From RHKX01 sp963823275 (GTDB taxonomy: Bacteria; Actinomycetota; Thermoleophilia; Solirubrobacterales; 70-9), in contig CAWGKW010000001.1 of the NCBI GenBank assembly GCA_963823275.1, positions 1,214,310 to 1,278,309 on the forward strand: DNA of 64,000 nucleotides, in the 5' to 3' direction. The notes below the pieces were generated by a model, which was not told the origin of the DNA, did not search any database, and saw nothing but the letters and a program-made list of their open reading frames with translations. Positions within the stretch are counted from its first letter, which is position 1. Each line of letters starts with the position of its first letter. Below, piece after piece: positions 1-8,417 of this stretch. The translations under genes were made by a program, and so were the position numbers.

Positions 1-2
1 CT

Positions 3-710
3 GGGTCGTCTGGGGCCGCTGCGTCGGCTAAACCGAAGCGGCGGCGCGCCCGTCGGCCCGACGGCCGCCGCACCGCGTGGCTCTTTCGTTTCGACCAGGA
101 GTTCGGTCGGCGCTTCGTGGCCGGTGCCGACGAGGCGGGGAGGGGATCGCTCGCGGGGCCGCTCGTCGCCGCCGCCGTGCTGTTGGACTACCGCTGTCTC
201 GGGTCGGACGAGCGCAAGGCTCTCGCCGGCCTCGACGACTCCAAGCGAAAGACCGAGGAGGAGCGCGAGCGCCTCTACCCGGCCGTGATCGCGGCCGCCA
301 CCCGGGTTGCCGTGACCGCGCGAAGCGCCGGCGGGATCGACTCGCGCGGCCTCCACGTCACCAATCTGCAGGCGCTCGCGGACACGCTGAGTCAGGTGGC
401 GGTCCCGGGCGCAAAGTGCCTCAGCGACGGCTTTCGGCTCGGATCGCGATGCCGGGTCGAGCACGAGGCGGTGGTCGAGGGCGACGCCCGCAGCGCCGCG
501 ATCGCGGCGGCTTCGGTGATCGCCAAGGTCACGCGTGACCGCTACATGCGCCGAGCCGCCGAGACCTATCCCGGCTGGGATTTCGAGAGCAACGTCGGTT
601 ACTCGTCGCCCGGCCACCGGGAGGCGATCTCGCGGATCGGCATCTGCTCACTGCACCGCCGCTCGTTCGCATCCACCGCCTATCAGCAGTTGGAGCTAGG
701 CTCGCCGTAG
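3..710 (+). CDS. rnhB: Ribonuclease HII (5' end beyond window)
   Basis: Endonuclease that nicks the RNA strand of RNA-DNA hybrids and removes misincorporated ribonucleotides. The family signature GADEAGRGSLAGP follows the GTG at 117, with the conserved SDGFRL and the late IAAASVIAKVTRDR block. The reading frame stays open to the window edge and encodes a basic stretch and then LFRFDQEFGRRFV, which matches the N-terminus usual in this family. The GTG at 117 is therefore probably internal and the true start upstream of the window. RnhB next to yraN, comM and dprA is a common bacterial neighbourhood. The function is secure; only the N-terminus is uncertain. Confidence 0.93.
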   Translation, partial: GSSGAAASAKPKRRRARRPDGRRTAWLFRFDQEFGRRFVAGADEAGRGSLAGPLVAAAVLLDYRCLGSDERKALAGLDDSKRKTEEERERLYPAVIAAATRVAVTARSAGGIDSRGLHVTNLQALADTLSQVAVPGAKCLSDGFRLGSRCRVEHEAVVEGDARSAAIAAASVIAKVTRDRYMRRAAETYPGWDFESNVGYSSPGHREAISRIGICSLHRRSFASTAYQQLELGSP

Positions 711-731
711 CGAAATCCGAGGAGGTATCCG

Positions 732-1154
732 ATGAGTTCGGACCTGACTGATGCCATCGGGCGTTACAACGACGCCTGGAATGCACATGACGTCGACGCG
801 ATCGTCTCGATGCACGCGCCGGGGATGGTGTTCGAGAATCACACCGCGAAGGAGAGGGCCGAGGGTGAGGAGGTTCGCGAGCACATTGCCGCCATCTTCA
901 GCGGCTGGCCGGATCTGAACTTCGCTTGCCGACGCCTCTACGTCCGCGAGGATCTCGTGGTCCAGGAGTGGACGGCGTCGGCCACCCACGCCAAGGAGAT
1001 GCGGCGAGGCGACATCGTCGCGCCGCCGACCGGAAGGCGGATCGAATGGGTGGGGATGGACGTGATCCCGTTTGAGGCCGGGCTGATCACCCGCAAGGAC
1101 GTCTACTCAGACTCGGTCTCGATCCTGAGGCAGGTCGGGTTGCTCGACGACTGA
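732..1154 (+). CDS. SnoaL/NTF2-like fold protein
   Basis: A 140-residue protein of the SnoaL-like polyketide cyclase / NTF2-like superfamily, a small cone-shaped alpha+beta fold that binds a hydrophobic ligand. Family features are the N-terminal helix with RYNDAWNAHDVDAIVSMHAP, the central FSGWPDLNF and the late strand segment VGMDVIPFEAGLITRKDVY. A strong Shine-Dalgarno AGGAGGT lies seven bases before the ATG. No signal peptide or membrane segment is seen. The substrate cannot be told from the sequence, and members range from isomerases to proteins without enzymatic activity. It is a single gene squeezed between rnhB and the oppositely oriented yraN. Confidence 0.8.
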   Translation: MSSDLTDAIGRYNDAWNAHDVDAIVSMHAPGMVFENHTAKERAEGEEVREHIAAIFSGWPDLNFACRRLYVREDLVVQEWTASATHAKEMRRGDIVAPPTGRRIEWVGMDVIPFEAGLITRKDVYSDSVSILRQVGLLDD

Positions 1155-1159
1155 CGAGA

Positions 1160-1534
1160 TCAGAACGCGTCGGGGACGTGGTCGATCGCGGTCGGCCGAT
1201 CCGAGGCGCCGAGGCTGACGCCGACCACATCGAAGCGCAGCGAGCCGTGGGGAGGCGGCGTATTCTCCGCGAGCCATGCGCGGGCAAGGCGTCTGATCTG
1301 CATCTGCTTCTTCGGCCCGACCGCCAATGCCGGCCGCTCCGGGCCCGCTCGGGTGCCCTCGCGCATGGTCTTGACCTCGACGAAGACCAGCGTTCCGCGA
1401 TCAAGGGCGATCGCATCGAGCTCGCCGTAGCGGGTCCGGCAGTTGCGAGCGATGATGGCCAGGCCGCGCCGGGCGAGGTACTCGCAGGCGCGATCCTCGC
1501 CGATCCGGCCGACGCGCAGCCGTGCGCCGGTCAT
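1160..1534 (-). CDS. yraN: YraN/UPF0102 family predicted endonuclease
   Basis: A 124-residue protein of the UPF0102 (YraN) family, which has a restriction-endonuclease-like fold related to Holliday-junction resolvases. Visible are the N-terminal GRIGEDRACEYLARRG, the RYGELDAIALD segment (E and D metal ligands) and LVFVEVKTM (E-x-K), the diagnostic D/E-x-K nuclease core. The ATG at 1534 is preceded by GGGAGA. Length is typical. A longer open frame to 1891 exists upstream, but it overlaps the start of yifB and has no family similarity. The gene runs divergently from yifB across a 196-base gap. The family is certain; the biochemical role is known only weakly. Confidence 0.9.
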   Translation of the reverse strand: MTGARLRVGRIGEDRACEYLARRGLAIIARNCRTRYGELDAIALDRGTLVFVEVKTMREGTRAGPERPALAVGPKKQMQIRRLARAWLAENTPPPHGSLRFDVVGVSLGASDRPTAIDHVPDAF

Positions 1535-1730
1535 CGTTTCTCCCGATACATCATTCGCACATCCTGAGGCTGATCTGCGCGCGCGTGGCGGTCTCAATGT
1601 GCCGATTGGCGCGCCGATCCGCGCCGACTTCCCGGCCCGCGCCGAGCTGCTGGCAATCGGCGCACATCCGTGCGGGTATCGACCCATTGAAGGCCCCATC
1701 GGCGCGTCGAAGGCGCCTAGTCTCAGAGAG

Positions 1731-3227
1731 ATGCTGGCCCGAACGAGAACGCTCGCCCTCTGCGGCGTCGACGCCCTTCCCGTCGACGTCGAGATCGACA
1801 TCCATCGCGGCCTGCCGGCGTTCTCGCTCGTCGGCCTTCCCGACGCTGCCGTGCGGGAGTCGCGCGAGCGCGTCAGGGCCGCGATCGTCAACTCCGGCTA
1901 CGAGTTCCCGCTCAAGCGGATCACCGCCAACCTCGCACCCGCGGATCTGCGCAAGGCTGGGCCCGGCTTCGACCTCGCCATCGCCGCGGCCATCCTCTGC
2001 GCCTCCGGCCAGGTGGCGGCCGAGCCGCTGGAGGACTGGTGGCTGGCGGGGGAGCTGGCCCTCGACGGATCGATCCGGCCTTTGCGGGGGGTGCTCGCGA
2101 TGGCTGAGCGGGTCAAGCGCGAGGGCGGCCGGGGGATCGCCGTGGCGGCCGCGAATGCCGGCGAGGCCATGCTCGTCGAAGGGGCGGCGGTGGCTGCGCT
2201 AGGCAGGCTGTGTGACCTCGGGTTGCTGGCCGGGGGCGAGCTGCCACCCGACGACCGGCCTGAGTCGGCGGTTGCGGCTCGGTCGCCGTTGCCGGACCTC
2301 TGCGATCTGAAGGGGCAGCAGGGGCTGCGCCGGGGTCTCGAGGTTGCCGCCGCCGGTGGGCATGGCGCCCTGGTGATCGGTCCTCCCGGCGCCGGCAAGT
2401 CGCTCGCCGCCCGCCGCCTGCCGTCGATCATGCCGCCGCTGACGCTGTCGGAAGCGATCGAGGTGACGAAGATCGCCAGCATCTCCGGTCGGCCCCCTCC
2501 CGACGGCACCCTCTCGGCAAGGCCCTTCCGGGCGCCCCATCACACGATCTCGCCGGCCGGGTTGGTCGGGGGCGGATCGCCGCCGCGGCCGGGGGAGATC
2601 ACCCTCGCCCATCGGGGGGTGTTGTTCCTCGATGAGCTCGGTGAGTTCTCCCGCTCCAGCCTCGAGGCCCTGCGACAGCCGATCGAGGAAGGGTGCGTGA
2701 CGATCTCGAGGGCGCAGGGCTCATTGGCATTCCCGGCCCGGTTCCAACTCTTCGCCGCAGCCAACCCGTGTCCGTGCGGACACGGTTCCTCCTCGCCGCG
2801 CTGCCGCTGCAGCCCCGAACGGGTTCGCGCCTACGAGTCGCGGCTGAGTGGCGCCCTGGCGGACCGCTTCGATCTCGCCCTCGCCGTCGAGCAACCATCG
2901 TCCTCGGCGCTGGCGGGGGATCGCGGCGAGGATTCAGCCACAGTCGCAGCGCGAGTGCTCGACGCGCGCGAGCATCAGCGGGAGCGGCTCGGGGAGGGCC
3001 GCACCAACGCGACGATGTCGGAGCGTGAGATCGCCGACCTGCTCGATCTCGATGCAGACGCGAGGTCGTCGTTGATCGCCGGTCACGAGCGCCTGGGACT
3101 GAGCGGGCGGGGCTGGAACCGGGTGCTGAAGGTCGCCCGGACGTGTGCCGACCTCGACGGTTCCCGACCGGTCGCCGGCCGTCACGTCGACGAGGCGATG
3201 TCGCTGCGGCGCCGGGGCGCGTCGTGA
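1731..3227 (+). CDS. YifB/ComM family Mg-chelatase-like AAA+ ATPase
   Basis: A 498-residue ATPase of the YifB/ComM family. ComM in transformable bacteria is a hexameric helicase that extends branch migration during natural transformation. The order is an N-terminal ChlI-like domain (LVGLPDAAVRESRERVRAA, roughly residues 30-50), Walker A GPPGAGKS at 217-224, the Mg-chelatase motif RPFRAPHHTIS, Walker B VLFLDELGEF and a C-terminal domain with the cysteine cluster NPCPCG. The ATG at 1731 has TAGTCT seven bases upstream and the weak purine run AGAGAG. The in-frame region upstream to 1443 has no family similarity. It is followed directly by dprA, another DNA-uptake gene, supporting a shared role in processing incoming DNA. 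Confidence 0.92.
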   Translation: MLARTRTLALCGVDALPVDVEIDIHRGLPAFSLVGLPDAAVRESRERVRAAIVNSGYEFPLKRITANLAPADLRKAGPGFDLAIAAAILCASGQVAAEPLEDWWLAGELALDGSIRPLRGVLAMAERVKREGGRGIAVAAANAGEAMLVEGAAVAALGRLCDLGLLAGGELPPDDRPESAVAARSPLPDLCDLKGQQGLRRGLEVAAAGGHGALVIGPPGAGKSLAARRLPSIMPPLTLSEAIEVTKIASISGRPPPDGTLSARPFRAPHHTISPAGLVGGGSPPRPGEITLAHRGVLFLDELGEFSRSSLEALRQPIEEGCVTISRAQGSLAFPARFQLFAAANPCPCGHGSSSPRCRCSPERVRAYESRLSGALADRFDLALAVEQPSSSALAGDRGEDSATVAARVLDAREHQRERLGEGRTNATMSEREIADLLDLDADARSSLIAGHERLGLSGRGWNRVLKVARTCADLDGSRPVAGRHVDEAMSLRRRGAS

Positions 3228-3238
3228 GTGGATCCCGC

Positions 3239-3244
3239 TACCCT
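3239..3244 (+). promoter_or_regulatory. Putative -10 element of leaderless dprA
   Basis: TACCCT lies seven bases before the ATG at 3252, where no Shine-Dalgarno is present. It decides the dprA start: reading from this ATG with one G removed from the G5 run at 3263-3267 gives MRSTGLLLASLAGHIDRS, a good DprA N-terminus. Confidence 0.45.
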
Positions 3245-3251
3245 GCCCGGC

Positions 3252-4365
3252 ATGCGCTCGACGGGGGCTGCTGCTCGCCAGCCTCGCGGGTCACATCGAT
3301 CGATCGGTCAGCTCCCGGGCCGGCGGCCGGGCCCGCGACCTGCTGGCGCTCGATGACGGACGCCTGGCCAGGGCCGTCGCGCCGAGCGATCCGCTCAGGC
3401 ACCTTCGGGGCGCTGCGGGCCGGGCGTCTGAGCAGTCGTTTGCAGCCCACCTCGACTCGCTCGGATGCTGGAGCGTCTGCTCTCACTCCGGAGTGCTGCC
3501 GGAGTCGCTCGAGCGCGCTCGGCGACTCGGCTCCCCGAGCCCTCTACGGCGTCGGCGATCGCTCGTTGCTGGCGCGGATCGATGCCGGAACGTTCGGTCA
3601 CGATCGTCGGCTCTCGTCGCGCCGGCGCCTACGGCAGGGAGGTCGCATTCGAGTTGGCGCGATCGCTTACCGCCAGCGGGATCCTGGTGATCAGCGGCCT
3701 GGCGCTCGGGGTCGACTCCGCGGCGCACGAGGGGGCCCTCGCCGCCGGGGCCGCCACCGTGGCCATCCTCGGCCCCGGTGCCGAGCGGCCGTACCCGCGC
3801 TCTCGCGGCCACCTGTACTCCCGCATCCGCTCCCAGGGGCTGATCGTCTCCGAACTTGCCTCCCGGCTCTCCCACGTTTCGCTGGATGTTTCCGGCTCGC
3901 AATCGGCTGATGGCGGCGATGGCCGGGATCACGGTGGTCGTCGAGGCGGCCGAGCGCTCCGGGTCCCTGATCACGGCCGAGATGGCGATCGAGGGCGGCC
4001 GGCAGGTCGGGGCGGTTCCAGGTCCGGTGACCTCCTGGAGCTCGAGCGGCACCAACAAGCTTCTGGCCGAGGGGGCGGCCGTCATCCGGGACGCGCAGGA
4101 CGTCCTTGATCTGCTGCTCGGCCCGGGCGCCGTTGCGGCGCTCCCGGTCGGCCCGCCGACGAGCCCGGCCGCGCGTGCGGCCCTGGCTGTGATCGAGGGC
4201 GGAGCCGGCACCGTCGACGCGATCGCGAGCGGATCCGCTCTGGGCTTCTCCGATGCGCTCGTGGTGCTGGCCGGCCTGGAGCGCGAGGGATACGTGCGCG
4301 GTGATGCAGCGGGCCGATACACGAGGACCTCCCAGGCGGAGCCGGAGCACCCCGGCCTGGCCTAG
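3252..4365 (+). CDS. dprA: DNA processing protein DprA (frameshifted)
   Basis: DprA binds incoming single-stranded DNA and loads RecA during transformation. The coding sequence is spread over three frames. An N-terminal SAM-like part (LLASLAGHIDRS) is followed by the Rossmann-like core with TIVGSRRAGAYGREVAFE, VISGLALGVDSAAHEGAL, ARNRLMAAMAG, AERSGSLITAEMA and PGPVTSWSSSGTNKLLAEGA, then a C-terminal winged-helix-like domain ending at 4365. Four shifts are needed, near 3265 (G5 run), 3511, 3585 and 3856, all reading as one extra base. Removing four bases gives a clean 369-residue protein of normal length. Sequencing error is likelier than decay because essential genes in this window are broken the same way. 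Confidence 0.85.
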
Positions 4366-4374
4366 GATCGCCGT

Positions 4375-5187
4375 GTGAGTGGATCTCGGACACCGGTGGC
4401 GCTCTCGGTCGCGGGCTCGGACTCCGGCGGCGGGGCGGGCATCCAGGCCGACCTGAAGGCCTTCGCCGCCCTGGGTGTTCACGGAACGACCGCGATCACC
4501 GCGATCACCGCTCAGAACACGGTCGGTGTGACGGCGATCCATCCGGTTCCGCCCGCGGTGATAGTCGCCCAGGTCGAGGCCGTCGTCGCCGACATCGGCG
4601 TCGACGCCGTCAAGGTGGGAATGCTGGGAACCCGCGAGACCACGGTTGCCGTCGCCGGGGCTCTCGCCTCGCTCACCGGCGTCCCGATCGTCATCGATCC
4701 GGTGATGGTGGCCGAGAGCGGCGCGCAACTCCTCGACGACGAAGCGCGCGAGGCGCTGATCACGAGGCTGCTGCCGCTTGCAAGCGTGCTGACCCCCAAC
4801 CTGCCCGAAGCACGAGCGTTGGCCGGTGAAGGGGCGGATGCGACCCCCGCCGATCTCGCCCGGGCAATCCTCGATCTCGGCCCAGCCGCGGTGATCGTCA
4901 CCGGCGGGCACGCCGACGGGACGGACCTGCTCGACGACGGCGCCGGGCAACTCTCGATCCCCGGGCCGGTCCATCCCGACGGCGCCGCGCACGGCTCCGG
5001 CTGCACCCACAGTTCGAGCCTGGCGGCGCTGCTCGCCCTCGGCGTTCCCCTGCGGGAGGCGTCGATCGAGGCGCGTCGGCGGGCTGGAGATGCGATCGCG
5101 AACGGTTTGCGCGACATCGGCCAGGGCCCCGGGCCCGTGGACGCGATCGGGCTCGCCGATCGGCGCTCCCGTGGCTCGCTGACATAA
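4375..5187 (+). CDS. thiD: Hydroxymethylpyrimidine/phosphomethylpyrimidine kinase
   Basis: ThiD phosphorylates HMP and then HMP-P to give HMP-PP for thiamine synthesis. The 270-residue protein has the ribokinase-like fold: N-terminal SVAGSDSGGGAGIQADLKA, the AITAQNTVGV segment, VIDPVMVAESGAQLL, LTPNLPEARALAG and the anion-hole/catalytic region HGSGCTHSSSLAALLALG near residue 205. The GTG start at 4375 has TAGGAT six bases upstream and no Shine-Dalgarno, fitting a leaderless transcript. No TPP riboswitch is apparent in the few bases upstream. Other thiamine genes are not in the window, so ThiD may act here in salvage. Confidence 0.93.
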   Translation: MSGSRTPVALSVAGSDSGGGAGIQADLKAFAALGVHGTTAITAITAQNTVGVTAIHPVPPAVIVAQVEAVVADIGVDAVKVGMLGTRETTVAVAGALASLTGVPIVIDPVMVAESGAQLLDDEAREALITRLLPLASVLTPNLPEARALAGEGADATPADLARAILDLGPAAVIVTGGHADGTDLLDDGAGQLSIPGPVHPDGAAHGSGCTHSSSLAALLALGVPLREASIEARRRAGDAIANGLRDIGQGPGPVDAIGLADRRSRGSLT

Positions 5188-5194
5188 TCGGCAC

Positions 5195-5440
5195 ATGAAG
5201 CTCGTCCGGATGAAGCCTGGCCACGGCGATCTGCTGCTGGCCGAGGGGGATCCCGAGCTCGCCGAGGAAGAGGCCCTGCTGATCGAGGCGTTCCGGCGCC
5301 AGCTCGACCTCGGGATGTGGGCGGCCGTCCCGACGCTGGCAACCGGCGGCAAGCGCGAAGCGGTGATGGTGCGCGATTTCGGGGAGGTCCCCAGGGATGC
5401 GGAGCGAGTGATCTTCTTCCCGCCGGCGGCCGGCGGATGA
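5195..5440 (+). CDS. Small protein of unknown function
   Basis: An 81-residue protein that I do not recognise. It is rich in acidic residues in the middle (AEGDPELAEEEALLIEAF) and has no signal peptide, membrane segment or cysteine. The segment MWAAVPTLATGGKREAVMV suggests a small alpha/beta fold. CATAAT sits six bases before the ATG, a good leaderless -10, and there is no Shine-Dalgarno. The stop overlaps the next start (ATGA), so the two genes probably form one transcript and may work together. Proline-free codon periodicity and the coupled neighbour make a real gene likely. Confidence 0.65.
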   Translation: MKLVRMKPGHGDLLLAEGDPELAEEEALLIEAFRRQLDLGMWAAVPTLATGGKREAVMVRDFGEVPRDAERVIFFPPAAGG

Positions 5441-6031
5441 ACGTCGGCGGCAGCGGCCACCCTGGCGATCGTTTGCCTGGCCCTGGCGGCGTTCGCGTTC
5501 GGCCCGGACCTCTCGCGCGCGATTCGCAACCGACCGCGGAGGCCATCGCGCGTCCATCGGCGGCCTCGACATCATGTCCCCGATCCCGGTCTGCAATTGC
5601 GGGCGGAGCGTCGCGCCGAGAGGCTCCTCGCGGATGTGCTCGGAGCGGAGACATTCGAGGCCTACCGCGCGCTGGGCTTCCTGCACTCCTACGGCTCCAC
5701 CCGCGACGGCGAGATCGCCTACGGGTATCTGATCTACCCGCACAAGCCGATCGTCAGCTTCGACGCCGCGACCGGGGAGCTGCTCAACGAGCATTGCGTG
5801 GCCTTCCCCGATCGCAGCGAGCCCGAGGGCGGCCAGCGCCTGCCCGACGCCGACGACGTGCTCGCGAAGTGGATGGCCCTCCGCGCCGACGAACGTGGGT
5901 TGATCAACGAAGCCAACATGCACCTCCCCGGTCGTCAGCTCGATCCCGATCACGTTCGCCGCGATCTCGCCAGGCTCAGCGAGTGGACCAGCCGATCATC
6001 CCCCACAGCGATACAGAAACCGGAGCAATGA
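5437..6031 (+). CDS. Membrane-anchored protein of unknown function (frameshift near start)
   Basis: An ATG overlapping the stop of the preceding gene is followed, after removing one A near 5440, by TSAAAATLAIVCLALAAFAF, a single N-terminal membrane segment. A basic linker and a globular domain of about 140 residues follow (RLLADVLGAETFEAYRALGF, YGYLIYPHKPIVSFDAATG, DADDVLAKWMALRADE). Without the correction the frame opens only at 5597. With it the protein has 197 residues and the stop overlaps the ilvD start (ATGA), so translational coupling is kept at both ends. I do not recognise the domain. The membrane anchor depends on the inferred frameshift. Confidence 0.6.
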
Positions 6032-7713
6032 GCACGGACACCGCCAAAGACAATCGCCCGCGCTCAGCCGCCGTCTTCGACGGTCCCGAGCGGGCCCCGG
6101 CGCGGGCCTACATGAAGGGGATCGGCTTCGACGACGATGCGCTGAAGCGGCCGACGATCGGGATCGCGAACACCTGGATCGAAGCGATGCCCTGCAACTA
6201 CCACCTGCGTGGCCTCGCCGAGTACATCAAGGAGGGAGTTCGGGCCGCCGGCGGAACGCCGATGGAGTTCAACACGATCGCGATCTCCGACGGGATCACG
6301 ATGGGCACGAAGGGAATGAAGAGCTCTCTGGTCAGCCGCGAGGTGATCGCCGACTCGATCGAGCTGACCGTACGCGGCTACCAGTTCGACGCCGTGATCG
6401 CCCTCGGTGCCTGCGACAAGACCCTGCCGGGCTGCGTGATGGCGCTGGCCCGCCTCGACATCCCCTCGTTGCTCCTCTACGGCGGATCGGTCGCCCCGGG
6501 GCGCTACAAGGGCCGCGACGTGACCATCCTCGACGTCTTCGAGGCCGTCGGCGCCCATGCTGCCGGAAACATGACCGACGAGGAGCTGCACGAGCTCGAG
6601 GGCGTGGCCAGCCCGGGTGCCGGGGCCTGCGGCGCCCAGTTCACGGCGAACACGATGGCCTGCGCCTTCGAGGCGCTGGGGATCTCGGTGGGCGGCTCGG
6701 CGATGGTTCCCGCCGAGGACGAGGAGAAGGGGACGGTCGCCGAGAAGGTCGGCGAGCTGATCATGAGCATCCTCGCCGAGGACCTGAAACCGAGCGAGAT
6801 CATCACCGCCGAGTCGCTCGAGAACGCGATCGCCTGTATCTGCGCCTCCGGTGGATCGACGAACGGGGTCCTGCACATGATCGCCATCGCCCGCGAGGCC
6901 GGCATCCCGCTTGAGATGGACGACTTCGAGCGGATCTCCCAGCGCACCCCCCAGTACGTCGACATGAAGCCGGGGGGCCGCTACGTCGCCAACGACCTGT
7001 ATCGGGCGGGCGGGGTCCCACTGATCCTCAACCGACTGTCGGAGGCGGGCCTGCTGCACCGGGATCAGATCACCGTCACCGGCCGCACGATCGGCGCGGA
7101 GGCTGATGCGGCATCCGAGGCGAAGGGCCAGGACGTCGTCCGGCCGATCGACGATCCGGTCAAGGCGAAGGGGGGCCTCGCGATCCTGCACGGCAACCTC
7201 GCCCCCGAGGGCGCCGTCGTCAAGGTCGCGGGCACCGAGCGTCGCGGTCAGACCGGCCCAGCCCGCGTGTTCGAGTGCGAGGAGGACTGCTTCGCGACGG
7301 TCCGCTCCGGTGGGATCAACCCGGGTGACGTGATCGTGATCCGCAACGAGGGGCCGACCGGCGGTCCCGGGATGCGGGAGATGCTGCAGGTGACCGCGGC
7401 GATCGTCGGCAGCGGCCACGGCGAGGACGTGGCGCTGATCACCGACGGCCGCTTCTCCGGCGCCACCAGGGGGCTGATGATCGGCCACGTCGCTCCCGAG
7501 GCCGTCAAGGGCGGACCCATCGCGGCGATCCAGGAGGGGGATACCCTGACGATCGACATCGACGCCCGCCGGATCGACGTTGACCTCACCGAAGAGCAGA
7601 TCGCCGAGCGGGTCGCGGCCTACGTGCCGCCCGAGCCGCCCTTCAAGCGCGGCGTGATGGCCAAGTACGCGGCGACGGTCTCGAGCGCATCCCACGGCGC
7701 CATCACCTCGTAG
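6028..7713 (+). CDS. ilvD: Dihydroxy-acid dehydratase
   Basis: Dehydrates 2,3-dihydroxy-isovalerate and its methylvalerate homologue to the 2-keto acids in valine and isoleucine synthesis. The 561-residue protein has the IlvD/Edd iron-sulfur cluster motifs GACDKTLPGC and PGAGACGAQFTANTMA, the metal/substrate segment SDGITMGTKGM, and the C-terminal signatures GPTGGPGMREM and TDGRFSGATRGLMIGHVAPEA. The ATG at 6028 overlaps the preceding stop. A much longer open frame extends upstream to 5317 but translates as low-complexity arginine/proline sequence. Length and motifs are standard; no other ilv genes are adjacent. Confidence 0.97.
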   Translation: MSTDTAKDNRPRSAAVFDGPERAPARAYMKGIGFDDDALKRPTIGIANTWIEAMPCNYHLRGLAEYIKEGVRAAGGTPMEFNTIAISDGITMGTKGMKSSLVSREVIADSIELTVRGYQFDAVIALGACDKTLPGCVMALARLDIPSLLLYGGSVAPGRYKGRDVTILDVFEAVGAHAAGNMTDEELHELEGVASPGAGACGAQFTANTMACAFEALGISVGGSAMVPAEDEEKGTVAEKVGELIMSILAEDLKPSEIITAESLENAIACICASGGSTNGVLHMIAIAREAGIPLEMDDFERISQRTPQYVDMKPGGRYVANDLYRAGGVPLILNRLSEAGLLHRDQITVTGRTIGAEADAASEAKGQDVVRPIDDPVKAKGGLAILHGNLAPEGAVVKVAGTERRGQTGPARVFECEEDCFATVRSGGINPGDVIVIRNEGPTGGPGMREMLQVTAAIVGSGHGEDVALITDGRFSGATRGLMIGHVAPEAVKGGPIAAIQEGDTLTIDIDARRIDVDLTEEQIAERVAAYVPPEPPFKRGVMAKYAATVSSASHGAITS

Positions 7714-7726
7714 GGGGCCGGAGGCC

Positions 7727-8350
7727 GTGGCCGACAGCAGGGAGCCGCGTTTTGAGGAGCACGACCTCGGGTTCTCCTGGCTCCCCGATCCCGGCGAGAT
7801 GATGCAGCGGGCCTGCCACGTCGTCCGACTCGGCCCCGAATCGAAGATCTGGATCGTCGATCCCGTCGACGTCTCCGGCCTCGACGAGCGGATCGCCGCT
7901 CTCGCGGAAGCGGGGGAGGTCACCGGCGTGCTCCAGCTCCTCGACCGTCACGAGCGCGATTGCGCCCGACTGGCCGATCGTCACGGAGTTCCGCTTCATC
8001 GCCTGCCCTTCGATGGGATCGAGGGGACCGACCTCGAGCCGATCAAGGTGGTCAGCAACCGTCTCTGGAAGGAGGTGGCGATCTGGTCGGAGCCCGACCG
8101 GGCGCTGATCGTCGCCGAGGCAGTCGGCACCGCCCGCTACTTCCGCGCCGGCGACGAGGCGGTCGGCATCCACCCGATGCTGCGGATGACCCCACCGCGC
8201 TGCCTCTCCGTCTACGAGCCCGAGCACCTGCTCACCGGCCACGGCACCGGGATGCACGGCCCGGGAACGGCCGAGGCCCTGGCCGATGCCCTCGACGGCT
8301 CGCGCCGCCGCCTCCCTCAGGCCGTGATCTCGATGGTCCGCCGCCGCTAG
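7727..8350 (+). CDS. MBL-fold-like protein with altered metal site
   Basis: A 207-residue protein that looks like a metallo-beta-lactamase-fold hydrolase lacking the usual zinc motif. Where family members have H-x-H-x-D-H it reads DRHERDCARLADRHG; it keeps an LLTGHGTGMHG segment like the later metal-binding histidine loop. The order of strands (KIWIVDPVDVSG, GVLQLLDRHERDC, ALIVAEAVG, LSVYEPEHLLTGHG) agrees with the fold. The GTG start is preceded by GGAGG. It may bind metal differently or have lost catalysis. It follows ilvD by 13 bases and could be cotranscribed. Confidence 0.65.
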   Translation: MADSREPRFEEHDLGFSWLPDPGEMMQRACHVVRLGPESKIWIVDPVDVSGLDERIAALAEAGEVTGVLQLLDRHERDCARLADRHGVPLHRLPFDGIEGTDLEPIKVVSNRLWKEVAIWSEPDRALIVAEAVGTARYFRAGDEAVGIHPMLRMTPPRCLSVYEPEHLLTGHGTGMHGPGTAEALADALDGSRRRLPQAVISMVRRR

Positions 8351-8417
8351 CCGACGGGACTCAGCGCCGAGCTGCGGAAACCTCATCGCGTGACGTCTCC
8401 GCCTCGCGACCCAAGCC

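Noticed and set aside
1443..1730. Extended N-terminus of YifB from 1443.
   Set aside because: The extra 96 residues have no family similarity and overlap the yraN start; the ATG at 1731 begins the conserved domain.
3252..4365. dprA, thrS and pheT as pseudogenes.
   Set aside because: All domains and catalytic motifs remain, and single-base corrections restore normal lengths; thrS and pheT are essential, so broken copies would not be tolerated.
3691..5529. Minus-strand frame of 612 codons across dprA and thiD; the same type occurs at 6064-7923 across ilvD.
   Set aside because: Both are shadows of strongly conserved plus-strand genes with the same codon phase and contain no recognisable domain.
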